Shown here in pieces: positions 21,388 to 33,800 of a DNA stretch of 64,000 bases. The notes below the pieces were generated by a model, which had not been told where the DNA came from, searched no databases, and saw nothing but the letters and a program-made list of their open reading frames with translations. The stretch lies in contig JAGMUV010000012.1 of the NCBI GenBank assembly GCA_020744425.1, positions 930,001-994,000 on the forward strand, in the 5' to 3' direction. The DNA comes from Dactylonectria macrodidyma. Lineage: Eukaryota > Ascomycota > Sordariomycetes > Hypocreales > Nectriaceae. The position numbers and the translations under genes are program-made. Position 1 is the stretch's first letter. Each line of letters opens with the position of its first letter.

Positions 21388-23238
21388 GGTGTTTCGGGTA
21401 ATGCAACTGAATGTAAGAAAACAGGATACGGTACATGAAAGCCTAATGAACGACAAGCAACTCCAAGACTTTGCAGTTATTGCGATCCAAGAACCACAGG
21501 CACGGAAAATCGACGGCGAACTACTCACAGTCCCCATGGGACACCCCAAATGGATCAAAATGGTCCCCACAATTTGGAGAGACAGCAAATGGCCAATCCG
21601 GAGCATGTTGTGGGTGAATAGGGACCTGGAGGCCGACCAAGTACCAATACAGTCCCCGGACTTGACAGCAGCAATCATACGACTTCCGGACCGAATAGTG
21701 TTGGTCGTGTCGGTGTACGTGCCGGGAGGCGAGCCCCAGACGCTTCGAAGTACATGCCTCACCCTGCACCAGATGATCCTTGACCTCGAAGGTAGGACAG
21801 GGATGGTGGTGGACGCCATACTTGCCGGAGATTTTAATCAACACGACTGGCTATGGGGAGGAGACGACGTGTCTTTGGCAAGGCAAGGCGAGGCCGAGCC
21901 GATCATCGACCTCATGAATGAACACGGTCTTTGCAGCCTCCTCCCGAGGGGCACGAAGACATGGCAAGGCCCCGACAAGGAAAGCACAATCGACCTGGTG
22001 CTGGCGACGGCGGAGGTGGCAGACGAAATGGTGACGTGTTCCATACACCCAACAGAACACGGATCGGACCACCGGGCGATCCAAACGACGTTCGATGCCG
22101 CGATGCCTGAACGGATCGTCACGGAAAGACTGTTGTTCAAGAACGCACCATGGACAACAATTAGAACCAGGGTGGAGGACAATCTCCGAGAGCTTCCCTG
22201 GACTGTTGGCGTGCAGGAGCAGACCGACCAGTTAATGAGGGTCGTCCTCGACGCGATCCATGAGCTGACGCCCCGAGCACAACCAGTACCGTACGCGAAG
22301 CGCTGGTGGACGAAGGATTTGACAAGACTTCGGCGGGTGTATACGTTCTGGCGAAATCAGGCCAGAGCACAGCGGCGAGCAGGTCAGGCAAGGCCCGACC
22401 TGGAAAGACGGGCCAAGGAAGCATCCAAGGAGTACCATGATGCCATCCGGAAACAGAAGAAGCTGCACTGGGACGAGTTCTTGGCAGAAGATGTCAACAT
22501 ATGGAAGGCAGCCAAGTACTTGAAACCTGGAAAGGACATCATGGACGACAGGGTACCGCCTTTGAAGAGACAAGACGGCTCTACCACGGAAGATAGGGTG
22601 GAGCAGGCAGAGGAGCTGTTCAGTACGTTCTTCCCGCCGTTGCCGGCCAGGATTGGAGATGAAGGTGACCGACCGCAACGGAGGGAAGTGCACATGCCAG
22701 ACCTTACCATGGAGGAAGTTGAAGAAAAAGTGATAGCAGCGAAACCTTGGAAAGCGCCTGGAGAGGATGGTCTGCCAGCAATGGTGTGGAAGCAGCTTTG
22801 GCCCGTGGTTAGATACCGTGTCTTTCACCTCTTCGACACATCCCTCAGGGATGGTGTGGTACCCCACCAATGGAGAATTGCGAAGCTCATCCCGCTGAAG
22901 AAGGCAGACAAAGGGGACTACACAATGGCTAAGGCCTGGAGACCTATATCGCTGCTGTCAACACTGGGCAAGATACTCGAGGCAGTCGTTGCAGAGCGGA
23001 TATCCTATGCAGTGGAGAGCTATGGACTGCTACCCGCAAACCACTTTGGGGCAAGGAAGCGAAGGTCAGCCGAACAGGCTCTGATACTGCTGCAGGAGCA
23101 GATCTATAAGGCATGGAGGGCCGGCAGGGTGCTCAGTCTGATCAGTTTCGACGTCAAAGGTGCTTACAACGGAGTGTTCAAGGAGCGACTACTGGAGAGG
23201 CTGAAGGCGAGGGGCATACCTGGAGCAGTGAAGTAAAT
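21380..23238 (+). pseudogene. Tad-like LINE ORF2 (endonuclease + RT), truncated by hAT
   Basis: From the ATG at 21380 (reading ATGAGTAG across the ORF1 stop) the frame encodes an APE-type endonuclease (AIQEPQ; ILAGDFNQHDWLWGG; GSDHRAI) followed by the start of the reverse transcriptase (WKAPGEDGLPA; AWRPISLLSTLGKILEAVV; SLISFDVKGAYNGV, RT motif A). It stops at 23226, where the hAT tip CAGTGAAG begins, so the YADD motif, thumb and RNase H are missing. The first 615 or so residues are clean, so the truncation is probably recent. Confidence 0.9.
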
Positions 23239-26200
23239 AGTGCAAAATACCGTATACGATATTTTTTCAACCCCACACTGCACTGGATTGTTTAGGAATT
23301 CGGTGCACTGCACGGCATACGGTATTACACTGTATTTAAGCAATATCATATCGTAATATCATATCGCACGGCGTGCGAAGAGCCGCATGGCCTAAGCATA
23401 AAACTAACCAAATTGAGTAAGGTTGACATTCAAGTTCGTCTCGCGGACCATAACAAGATGAAGCTATTCACCGCTAACATATAAGATTATACTATTGCCA
23501 GATAACGAGAACGCTCCGGAAACCGTTTTCCTAGACCTCACTCGCGCAGGTTAAGGGTTTATTTGAGCTACAGTCTACAGAATTGACTAATTTAACGTCA
23601 CTCCTATTGCTTAGGTGTGAGAATGAAGTAGAACTAGAGGTCAAAAGAAAACTCCAGAGATTCGAGCATTTTGAGTTTGAATTGCTTGCATACTATCTAT
23701 TGCTCGTAATATCAGGTATAATGTTAGAAGACCCCTGCTGTTCATCCTCTCCAATGATAGCTGTGTCCAAGACAAGCTCAACGTCGTCGACCCAAGCCAA
23801 GTTGCGAGTCTTCGACCAAGACTTTATGCACTCAATTGCCTCAATTATGTCAATCCCTAACCTGTTCCTGCGATCTTGGAGGGTGATTTTTGTATCAGAG
23901 AAGAGACGTTCTGGCTCAGCAGACATCGCAGGAATTGACAAAAGATCGAGCGCCATTTTGGAAAGGTTTGGATAGAGCGTTTGTTGTGTATTCTCAAGCC
24001 ACCACTTTCGTACATCTTTGACTTTGATTCTTGGGGCTGATATATAGTTCTGATACTCATCGAATAGGGTGGGAAGCTCGGGATCCTCATGTTCGTCTTC
24101 CCATGCAAGAAACGAGTTCTTCACTAGTGGCTTTTCAACCAAGGACTGGGCTGATGACTCCGCTGACTTGGCGACTGGTGCGTAACGAGACTTCCAGAGA
24201 TCTTCTACGGCAGTCTTATTGCTCTCAATCCACTCAGGATGTTCCTCCCAGGCAGTGTCAAAGTAGTGCCACTTTCGATGAGGGCTGAGGACAATAGCTG
24301 CAACATAAGCAGATGACCGCTCTGTAAGAGTGTAATATGCGTCGAGTTTCGCCCATCCAGCATCAATACAAGGCGCCATAAAAGCGTCATCTGCGTACTC
24401 GATTCGTGCAGCCTCAAATTTGCTAAGCAGGAAGTCCATTATTGGTAGCGTTCGATCGATTGTATGCGCGTGACCTTCTGCAGCCTTGGTGGCATCGGTG
24501 AATGATTTGAGGAAGTTGCAGATTTTTTTCAGCTCAGCCCAGTCTTGCTCGGAAACTAGAAACTATTAGTGTTGTCCTCTCAGTTGGATATATAGCATAC
24601 GCGAATCAAGCTTAAGGTCCTTCTCCTTTGAGCAGTAGTAATCAATTTGATCTGCGAGCTCAATGGCTCTCTCAACCATGTAGTACTTTGAGTTCCATCT
24701 TGTATCGTTGTCACGAAGAAGACCCTTTTTCTCACTGATCTCTTTAAACCTCTGTATCCGTTGTGCACTACATCGGATAAAGACAACGATGTTGTGGAGC
24801 TTGCCAAGAGGACCAGTCTTCCTCCACTTCAATATATCAGCGTCTGAAGGCTTGATATATTCGCTTGTAGTGTCCTTTTTAACCTGGTTTTTCGTAGGGG
24901 CTTCGTCGGGTGCGGTTTTTGGGAACATAAACGCATGCGCTGCTAGATTGATGGTATGACCGTTACAACGAAGGCGGTGATGTTTCGCGTCGTATATGAT
25001 ATTGTGCCTCTCGTTCAACACTATTAATCATTAGTATTGTTCTCGCAATAAATTGATAGAGGCGTACATTTCTGTAGAGAATTCATCAACGTATCATTCG
25101 AGTCTGCATTGTCTGAAACAAAGTATCCAATCTGGGTGACAATTCCGTATTCCTCGACGACACTCATCACAATATGGGCCTGATTCTCTCCTGAATGCTT
25201 GCCATGTACCTCTCGTAAAGCAACACAATATGAAACCAGCTCGCCGTTGCTATCAATGAAGTGTGCAACAATACCAAGGATACCAAGCTTATTTGGAGAG
25301 GACCATATATCGACGGTGAAGTGTATTCTCGAGATAGCTGATTGGAGAACTTGTCGTATACGTCGCTTTTGCGTCTCAAACGTTCGCATCACCCACTCGC
25401 GAATCGTTTGATGTGATGTAGGTAAAATCGAGAGGACTCCAGGATTGAGGAATTTGAGCAAGCTAAAAGGGCATAAGATTAGTATATGAACCATTGATTT
25501 AAGTATGTTAGAGAACTTACGCTCGAAAGGTTTCTCTTGTTGCCATACGAAGTGCAATCCCGCAGTCTGCAATCCACTCCACATACAGTTGCTCAAACTT
25601 ATCAGCGTCAAGATCTGTCGTTTCGTCATCGTGTCGACGGCGTTTGAGGGGATTCGCGTTCTGAGACATCCGTGAGAAGGCTTCCTCAAGGTGATTCCTT
25701 GTTTTAGCAGCCCTTTCTTCATTAGGCGTTAATATATCGAGAGTAGTGTGAGATTTGAGGTGCTTGTAGATGTGTGTCGTGCCTCCATTTTCGAGATATT
25801 CGGCAGGCTTCCCTTTACAGTACTTGCAACGCCATATAATCTGACCTTCCGTATTACGGACGATCTGATTCCTTCCGAAGGGCGTATGATCCCATATCTT
25901 CGACGTACGCTTCTTCTTCTTAAATTGAGAGGTTAGCAACGGCGAAATAGATGTCTCTCCGACGTCAGTATCTCCGTTGTCGCTGATAACCGACGAATCA
26001 GGGGCTATTGAAGTCTGGGATGATGTAGCCGTGAAGGAAGCGCTAATACCTGAGCGCTGAGAAGTCATTATTTCGTAGAATAAGACTTGTTGATGAAGTA
26101 GGTGAAAATTCAGGAGCTGACACGCTTCATGTAAGGGGCACAGGCCGTATTCATCCAAAAGCTTGCTTGGAACCAACAAATTGATTGCATTGAAGAAAAG

Positions 26201-26595
26201 AACTGAAAGCTCTCGGAGAGCTGGCTAGCTTGTTACATACTCAACGCTCAGGAGTTTGTGGCGAGGCCTTTATTTGGTGGCGTTATTAGCATCAGCATCA
26301 GCTGAGTGCAGATCAACGGCCCAACCGGGTTACACTTCATTAGTAAAAAGTTCTGTAAATTGGGATTTTCATAATGCCTCATGTATGGGGAGAGACCTCG
26401 TATTACTCGTATTACTCGTATTACAGAGTACTTGCACCATATTTGATATCATATTTATACGATATTTGAACGACCATGCACTGTATTACACGGTTTCCGG
26501 TGCTGCTTGCACTGCACGGTCTAAAAATACCGTGCAGGCAATACGATATTGAATATGATATCGTCTTATTTACGGCCACACTATTTACTTCACTG
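23226..26595 (-). mobile_element. hAT transposon, complete (3370 bp)
   Basis: Perfect 17-bp inverted repeats (23226-23242, 26579-26595; CAGTGAAGTAAATAGTG) enclose an intact hAT transposase. Subterminal regions carry repeated ATACCGT/ATACGATAT words at both ends. The expected 8-bp target duplication is absent (ACCTGGAG on the left, AATGGATA on the right), and the flanks are two unrelated broken elements. Confidence 0.9.
23693..26068 (-). CDS. hAT-family transposase
   Basis: Four exons on the minus strand (25521-26068, 25068-25462, 24601-25020, 23693-24555) give an intact 741-aa protein. It has a BED zinc finger (CKYCKGKPAEYL...HIYKHLKSH), the catalytic RNase-H-like core (FTVDIWSSPNKLGILGIV with its Asp; CNGHTINLAAHAF), and the C-terminal hAT dimerisation domain (ALDLLSIPAMSAEPERLFSD). 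The exon 4 acceptor is placed at the second TAG because only that keeps SEQDWAEL in frame. All known hAT blocks are present, so the element may be autonomous. Confidence 0.9.
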
Positions 26596-26923
26596 AATGG
26601 ATAAGTATACCGGGCCATCATATCTAACCACGGATGATGGGCGCGAGGTAGTACCCATACTCCTAGTGAAGCGAGACTTCTTTCTTGGGACATCCGCGTG
26701 TACATGGAAGCAGTTCCCCCTTATGGCATCATATGCCATTACGGTTCATAAGTCACAGAGCATCACAGTGGACAAGATGGTGACGGATCTGTCTGAACGG
26801 GACTTCCAGACAGGGCTTAGCTATGTTGCAGTCTCCAGGGTCAAGATGTTAGACGGGTTAATGATCGATGCCCCATTTGAACGGGCATCTCTCCACTATG
26901 AGAAGCTACCTGATGGCAAGTAG
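26596..26923 (+). pseudogene. Pif1-like helicase, C-terminal fragment
   Basis: The frame begins at the hAT border and reads DKYTGPSYLT, then ASYAITVHKSQSITVDKMV and GLSYVAVSRVKMLDGLM, which are the last helicase motifs (V/VI, 'hKsQG' and 'aVSRv') of Pif1-like helicases, including those of Helitrons. The usual G after HKSQ is S here. Everything upstream is missing, and a further basic tail (KVRDQDRRKQQQLDQPLFQP) follows in another frame near 26985-27058. Confidence 0.75.
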
Positions 26924-27209
26924 AGTTCCATCATGTTATTCACGCTTGAGGCTCTATAAGTCCTAACAGATTAGCAGGTGTTTTGATGAAAGTCCGCGAC
27001 CAGGACCGGCGCAAGCAACAGCAACTTGACCAGCCACTATTCCAACCTCTTTTTTCTTGATGAGGTCGCTATAGAACACAGAGAGGGCGAAAAAAGGACA
27101 TAGTCACGCACGCAGGAGAGGAGCATGGTTCACGGAGCACCAGGGAACAGCCAGAGTTTTTAGTATGAAATATCATGTCATAGAGATACATCCTTCGGAC
27201 TGTATTACA

Positions 27210-28686
27210 CCCTCCCCACCGCCGGTGAGGGTGTCAGCATATTTTAAGTGGATTTAGTGGATCTTTGAGGCTATTCACAACCTCGTCGGTGCCTATTCAG
27301 CCTCACTTTCAGAGGTTGACACTAACTCTTCAGCCTGTTGCTGCTGTGATGAATCGTCAACCTCTCTGGCGCTGTCCTCGCCCTCCAATTGCCATTTTGA
27401 CTCAGCAAGCGCCAGCTCGTCGTCGCTTAGAGTGCCACAACCGGCATCCAGCTTACTTTCAAGGTGTGACTTAAGCAATGGATCCAGGTCCTTGATAAGG
27501 CTAGCTCGATACCACGAGCGTAAAACCTGACATATGGCGATAATCTCAGCCTCTAGGCCCGTACGTAACCCCGAGATCATCTTGCCAGCAGCTGAAAATA
27601 ACCTCTCACACTCAGCTGACATCGGCTGGATCGTCAGAAAGTCCAAGGCCATCCCGGATAACCGAGGATATCTGCTTTGTTAGCATACGCTGAAAGTGTT
27701 GCTGTCACATTTCGGGATATCGGATTTTGCAGCTATGACAACAGTCAAGCTTTCTGCTCTTCATCATAAGGTTCCACAGCCACTTTCCTCGTCACTGGCC
27801 TCGTCATCAGCTTCGTCACAAGCCATGATCAGGAGGACAGCTAGATAAAGTCAAATAGTCCGTAGCATCCGGACCCTCTTGGCTGTCCGAGGTCATCATC
27901 AGTCTCTTCATCTATAAGACTGACCCAAAGACCCTCATTAGATAGGGAGAATAGCAAGAGCTTCTCACACACATGATCACTTCCATCTCCTAGATGCAAC
28001 AGTTGCTTATTAAAGCGTGAGATGAAGCTATTCGCGATATTCTGTTCCGTAGGCTTGTTGACGTCCAGTTTCAAACCGAAAACCGAGGCAATAGTCGACT
28101 GGTTCGATTTCAGTGCGCCTTCGGATTTCAGCTGTGTGGTGCTCTTTTTCTCTCCCTCTGGTGCTGGTGTTTTGTGCTCACGCCATAGATGATTTGCCGC
28201 GTTCTGGAGACCTGAAGAGGTAAAACTCGCGATAATGGGACGATTTCCGAGGATACAGTCCTTGCAAGCCCATTTGCGTAAGCCATGACGTTGAATATCA
28301 TAGCCAAAGTCCCACAGCCAAGAGCTAGTATCACGAGCGCGTTCTAACCAAGTCCAGCCTCTGAAATGGTGAAAAAGACGGTCTTCGAGGTGCTGCTGTT
28401 GGCCTGGCTGGGCTGGTTGGCTGACATTGTTCAAAAAAATTTTTTTGGCAAAAACAACAGCAGGAAATCTTTCAAAACGCGCTCAATAGGGGCAGTTTCT
28501 CGCATCACGTTGTAAGATTGGCTGTGGGTGATCGGCCTTGGCTAACTTGAGTCTAGGTACCTCGATTTAACAGGCAATTCTATACAAAAATAAGTACTAT
28601 CGACCGTACAGGGTCAGGGAATATCCAACTATACCTAAATCCACCTAAATCCACTCCATTACATCCACTTTCAGGTCCAAGTGTAG
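27210..28686 (-). pseudogene. Second hAT element, internally deleted
   Basis: The N-terminal part (27841-28434, minus) has a BED-like finger region (WACKDCILGN...NHLWREHK). The C-terminal part (27293-27652, minus) has the hAT dimerisation motif (ALDFLTIQPMSAECERLFSA). The catalytic middle is absent between them, so this is an internal-deletion derivative. GTGGATTTAG repeats lie near both outer edges (27245-27262 and about 28630-28655). The right edge abuts the palindrome at 28687. Confidence 0.8.
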
Positions 28687-28730
28687 GGGTCTTGATACAT
28701 GCACCATCGATGGTGCATGTATCAAGACCC
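28687..28730. repeat. 44-bp perfect palindrome of two abutted MULE tips
   Basis: Each half is the outermost 22 bases of the MULE terminal repeat (GGGTCTTGATACATGCACCA + TC), joined head to head at 28708/28709. The whole is self-complementary with no loop. hAT-type subterminal words lie on both sides in opposite orientation. Confidence 0.85.
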
Positions 28731-30134
28731 GCCGACAAGTGGATGTAATAGAGATGGGCCACTTATTTGTGGTCCACGTGGATTTACAGTGTAGTGGGTC
28801 CGACCCTTGCGAAGGAAGGAGAGGACTTCCAGGATTTCTCTCGCATGAACGCTATCTGCACAGATACATGTTCGACAATGCGGAAACTCCACGCTGAGAT
28901 GAAGAATATGCCTGAGTTCAGGCATTGTTTCTTCATTTGTGTGATTTCCATGGTCTTCAACTTCTAGTGAAAGGCATCGTGGAATCGGAGAGATGGGCTT
29001 CAGTCCCTAAGAAAGTTACGAGAATCATCACGTTCTTTAAAAAGGCCAAGCTCCGACTCGCACGACTTCGTGCTTATCAGCTTGAGTGTAACGGTAAACA
29101 GAAGGCTTTCATTACACCAGCCATCACTCGTTGGGGAACACAACTCGGAGCTGTTATGTCTTCACTGGCGAACAAAGATGCTCTTCGAGCATATGGCACG
29201 TGATGCTATGGTCCTCAATTCCCTTAAAGCTAAGGCTATCAAAGGGGAAGAAGAGGAAGAGGAAGATCGAGAAGTCCTAAGGGCAATACTTTCGTTCATC
29301 CACAACTTTGAGTTTTGACATGAGGTAGAGATGTTGGCTAAGATCCTTCGGCCTATCGAAAACGCACAACGTTGCTCGGAGCGAGATCACTCATGCGTTG
29401 GAGAGGTTATTCCCCGTTGGTTGACTATCCAGAGCAAATGGGATGCCCTTGAAGAGGCTAACCAAGATCCTCTTATCAACTACTTGGAGCTGAGGCAATG
29501 CGAGTCCAAAGGATGAAAGGTCAAATGACAGACATTCACCACTTCGCATTTGCCTTGGACCCACGGACAACAATAGGGGAGGGTCTCTGGGCTTGACACT
29601 ATGGAGAGAGCACATCGCTTCCTAGAAGAAAACACTAGTAACGAATAGTACCAACAGCTCTTTGGGGAGTTTTGTCGATTCCGTGCACGAGAAGGTGCTC
29701 TCTTTGGCCCAACCTCGCGGATCTATCGAGAACAGCCGAAGACTCCTCATACGCCTTCTCACTATTACGTCCTAAGCGCGTGGGGATACTTTGGGTCTAT
29801 GGGAGTCAAGTTGGCTACATTGGCAAGGAGGGTTCTAGGATCCTTGGCGAACTATATTCCTTCAGAGCGTTCCTTCAGTGCTACGAACTACCTTCATTGT
29901 AAGCTTCGGAATCGGCCTAGTCCTCTTAGCACTGACAAAGTCACTTTCCTCTATATGAACAGTCGAGTGCTCATGAGGCTCAAGACGGTCAAAGATAATC
30001 CGACAGAACCGATGGTTGTCAAAAACTGGGAGACAGTTGATGTTGCTCAGCTAGTAAAGATAGAAAACGCCTTCCAAGACTCTATTGTTGTCGATGGCTG
30101 GGGTTGGGAAGAACCGATTTGGAAAATAGTGTAG
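28731..30134 (+). pseudogene. Third hAT relic (DUF659 core to dimerisation domain)
   Basis: Plus-strand fragments in several frames read MNAICTDTCSTMRKLHAEM, DFHGLQLLVKGIVESERWA, ITRWGTQLGAVMSSL, and SERSFSATNYLHCKLRNRPS, in the order of a hAT transposase. The BED region is absent and at least three frameshifts or stops interrupt it (near 28950, 29200 and 29515). It is a different subfamily from the intact element at 23226. Confidence 0.8.
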
Positions 30135-30834
30135 ACGATATGGACATCGGCCAATGAGAGGTTTTTGACATGCACAATACGGATACCTAGAAGTTTATGA
30201 CGTCAAAACTTTGGTCAGATAACTTAGGTAAATTACGTGTCAGATATTGGGGTGAATTGTGTGTTATTCATCTTGTTGTCTAACTTCTGTGTCCCCCGCT
30301 TGCTGCTTGAGGTTTTGGAGCAAGCTCTATATGCCTTTTCTGTGCTATGTGGAATCAACTGGAAGCTGCTTGCTAAGCCTGTGGCAATAGGTGGCAACTG
30401 TCATCTTTGATGACAATATTTATCAGCCTTTCAAGTTACTTTCATGAGCTTCCTTTTGCCACTATTCAACATTACCATTCGGTACATTACCTCGACCGGA
30501 ACCCTAGTCTAGACAACGGGATGCATGCCTTCTATTGCGAGTTTCTTGGTTAAGAGTAAGGAAAAAATAGTCTTCTTGGTATAAATCAATTAATCACGCT
30601 CTTCTCTATCTTTTCATCGAGGTATTGCTGTATGGATCGGTGTCTTTGAATTTTGATGAAATAAAATGTCCCCGTCAACTGCCTGCGTGAATTCCACTAA
30701 GTCCCCGCGGATTCAAACCTGGTGGGAGCCAGATTCGCATGTCCTATGGTCAACCGATATTTGTTGACTCCAACCAATCCTCCTCTGGCCACCCCACATT
30801 AGATATTACGGGCACGGACAGCTCCATTCCCGCT
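30135..30834. other. hAT 3' flank and spacer
   Basis: About 30300-30405 matches 4490-4600 in inverted orientation and is probably a hAT terminal region. The rest, up to the ABC pseudogene, has no supported feature. Confidence 0.5.
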
Positions 30835-33800
30835 CTATTCAGGTCCGACCTTGCGCTTTTTGACAGAAAATGAAAACTTCTTAACCCTGAAAAGGTAGTA
30901 GGTTGCGGTGGCAATGAAGATATTGAACACTACGAATGCCCAAACAATGCCGAAATTTCGCCACCGTTCGCTCCAATAAATATCATTCCCAACTAGGTAT
31001 TGATCCGCCACCTGCAGCGAACAGTATTGACACTTCTCGGTAGCATCCGGGTTCTGTAGCTGACCCGGAACTGTTTCCAAGTAGTTGGCGAGGTATTGGC
31101 CACAAGTCTGGCCAACAGGGGGGTCGAAAATAGACGTCTCTGTATCAGAGCAAGTGACCTCACGGTCATGTAGGACCGTTGACACCATGGCTGCAACCCA
31201 ATAGGAAAACGGCGAAACTCGGTACATAAAAGTCCAGAACCCAGGCAGGGCACTGGGGCTCTGAAGCACACCACAGAAGGTAAGGCTCATCATGGAGAGA
31301 AGCGTAACAACAGAACCCGCAGTCTGGGCATCCGGGAGCGCGGCGATCGTCATATGTGCAAAGGAGCTGGCGTAGATAAGAAGCTCGACGCAGGAGAGTA
31401 AGATGATGACTTGACGTTCGGAGCTTTGGATGCCAACAACCGGATAGTAGAAAGTGGCATACATCAAAATGCCGGCAAGTATTTGGTAAGGGATCTCCAC
31501 GAGCATGTTGGCAATGAGGAAAGCCTTCCAGGAATATGCCTTGCTAGGTCGTTCCCGAACCTCATAAAGAGAGCGCTGAGTAACGAAAAGGGGTTGAATC
31601 TAGTGGCAAGTTAGTTTTCCAGCTGCGAAGGGCTTTTCTGGGCTTGGGGCGAGACGAGCCTGCTGTACCAAAATCGTAAAAATGGTGATCAGCATAAACA
31701 CCGCATACAGAACGTTGTTCATGCCAGCCAAACTTCCTTCGGCTTGGTAAAATGAAAAGCCAATAAAGAGACCAGCGACGATGCACAACGTCAGTTTGGC
31801 GAAAATGTAGCTTGGGGTTCTCCAATATTGCTGGAATACTCGATGGGTGACGACCCCCAACTGCAGAATGAGTGGTGCTGCGAATTCTGCTCCCTCTGCT
31901 GAAGAGTCTTGGTCAGGTCCGGAGGACTCGGTATTGCCATGCGAAATGATATCCTCAATTTCAGCATCCACGTCTCGTCGTTGCGGGCTCGAATTCCAGA
32001 CCTGGTGCCAGTCTCCGGGACCGTTGACCAGCTCGAGCATGTACTCGGCAGGGTTCTCGTCATTGCCACATTTCCGAGCGCCGTTTGTTTCAAAGTAATC
32101 CAACAGGGTACGGCAGTTGGGTCAAATGTCACCAAAATAGACTGTCCTACCGCCCTTCGCGAGGAAGAGGAGACGGTCAAATTCCTGGAACAGGATGGCG
32201 CTGGGCTGGTGGATAGTACAAAGCACAGCTTGGCCTGCATCTGAAAGTTTCCGCAACAGGGCGCAAATTGACCAAGAGCTCTGCGAGTCGAGTCCGCTAG
32301 TCGGTTCGTCCAAGAAAAGGAGAAGCTTTGGCTTCGCAGCCAACTCAACAGCGATTGTAAGTAACTTGCGTTGTTCGGCGTTTAACCCTTGTCCAGGAAC
32401 GCCAACGATAGCATCTGCAAAGTCCTCTGATATTGAGCATATCAATGACATCCTCAACATATTTGAACTTTTCTTCTTTGCTGACGTGTTTAGGCTGACG
32501 AAGAAGTGCACTGAACTGCAGGCTCTCTCGGACGGTCGAAGTCTCCAAGTGAAGGTCTGTCATGGTATTAGCCAACAATGCTTTCAAGTTTAGAGGGTCG
32601 ATAGTAAATACCCTGTTGCTGGACATAACCAGTTTTGCGCTGAAAGCTAGCATCCAACGGACGCCCGCTTAGCGAGCATATCGCCTGTGATAACACCGAT
32701 CGAGGTACGTTGAGCGAGAGCATCAAGAAGAGTCGTCTTTCCAGCGCCGCTGGAACCCATCAATGCCGTCAGGGTTCCCGGTTTGACCCACCCGGAGATA
32801 TGATCGAGCAACCTCCGAGGCTCGCCTTTGATCTCAATATCGTAGATAATATCCTTCCAGACGAAGGTATCTGTTTGGGGTGGCATCGCAGCAAGAGCGC
32901 CACGTTCTGTTTGAGATCTCTCTTTCGCGCCCTGTATCATTTCTTCGTCAGATACCGCGTCCGCAAGCCCCCTTCTTGAGGTAGTGCAGGGACGCGGCCG
33001 CGCAAGAAGACCAAAGCCTCCGCCGTACCCTTGCGTAGCTGAGTTCAACTCGGTAGCGAGGAAATAGATACCCATCAACGCAATAAGGAAGGCCATAAGA
33101 ATCCCGAAATTTCGCCAAACATGCGAATAATGGTACTCAAAGCTGGCCGCGATGTATGAATCACCGTTGACTGTGTGTCGGCCAGCGATAGCGCCAACAG
33201 CTGAGCAGATCCACGAGTTTCCGGCGTTTGGCGAGTAGGAAGGGAATTATGGTCGAACAAATAAATTCCCTGCCATGGAATTCATTTGCGATAAGGATCT
33301 CAAAGGCGTAGAAGAGCGGATTAATCCAACGGATCCAGCTGAACCAGTCATGCATCTGGGGAACAGCTACGACAAAGCCAGTATAAATGACCAGCGCAAG
33401 AACCAGAAATCCAGCGAGGGACATGGCTTGCGAAACAGTCTTGGTTATGGCCGCCATTGTCCTGAATACCGCAGCCATGATGAATGTGGCCATGTAGGAA
33501 ATGAGGAAGTAGAGGAAGAACGGACCGGCTTCTCGGCGTAGTCCGGATAAGAAGTATAGAACCAGATTGAACGCAACGGACGTGATGAACTTGATTGGAA
33601 TATCTGTGATGATTCCCGCGATCGCCTCGGTAGCCGGATGGTAGAATGCGTAGGACTTGTGCTTCTCGACAATCTCTCGCTGGTTGTAGAGGCTGGCAAT
33701 CTCCGAGATAGCAGCAAGAGCATTGATCAAGACGGCCGTGAACAATACCGCACCTTTCGATGCTAGATTTGCCGTCGCATTGACTTGGCCGTAGTAAATG

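Noticed and set aside
20101..23070. Several minus-strand frames across the LINE
   Set aside because: They are shadows of ORF1 and ORF2, which carry clear zinc-knuckle, endonuclease and RT motifs.
16578..28730. A previously unknown defence or biosynthetic system in the transposon island
   Set aside because: Every sizeable coding region there resolves to a MULE, LINE, hAT or helicase-type mobile protein; no cargo genes were found.
30700..30760. tRNA-like T-loop word GGTTTGAATCC (minus strand)
   Set aside because: No matching anticodon arm, D arm or acceptor stem could be paired around it.
32195..32593. Plus-strand frame within the ABC pseudogene
   Set aside because: It is antisense to NBD2 of the transporter and has no independent motif.
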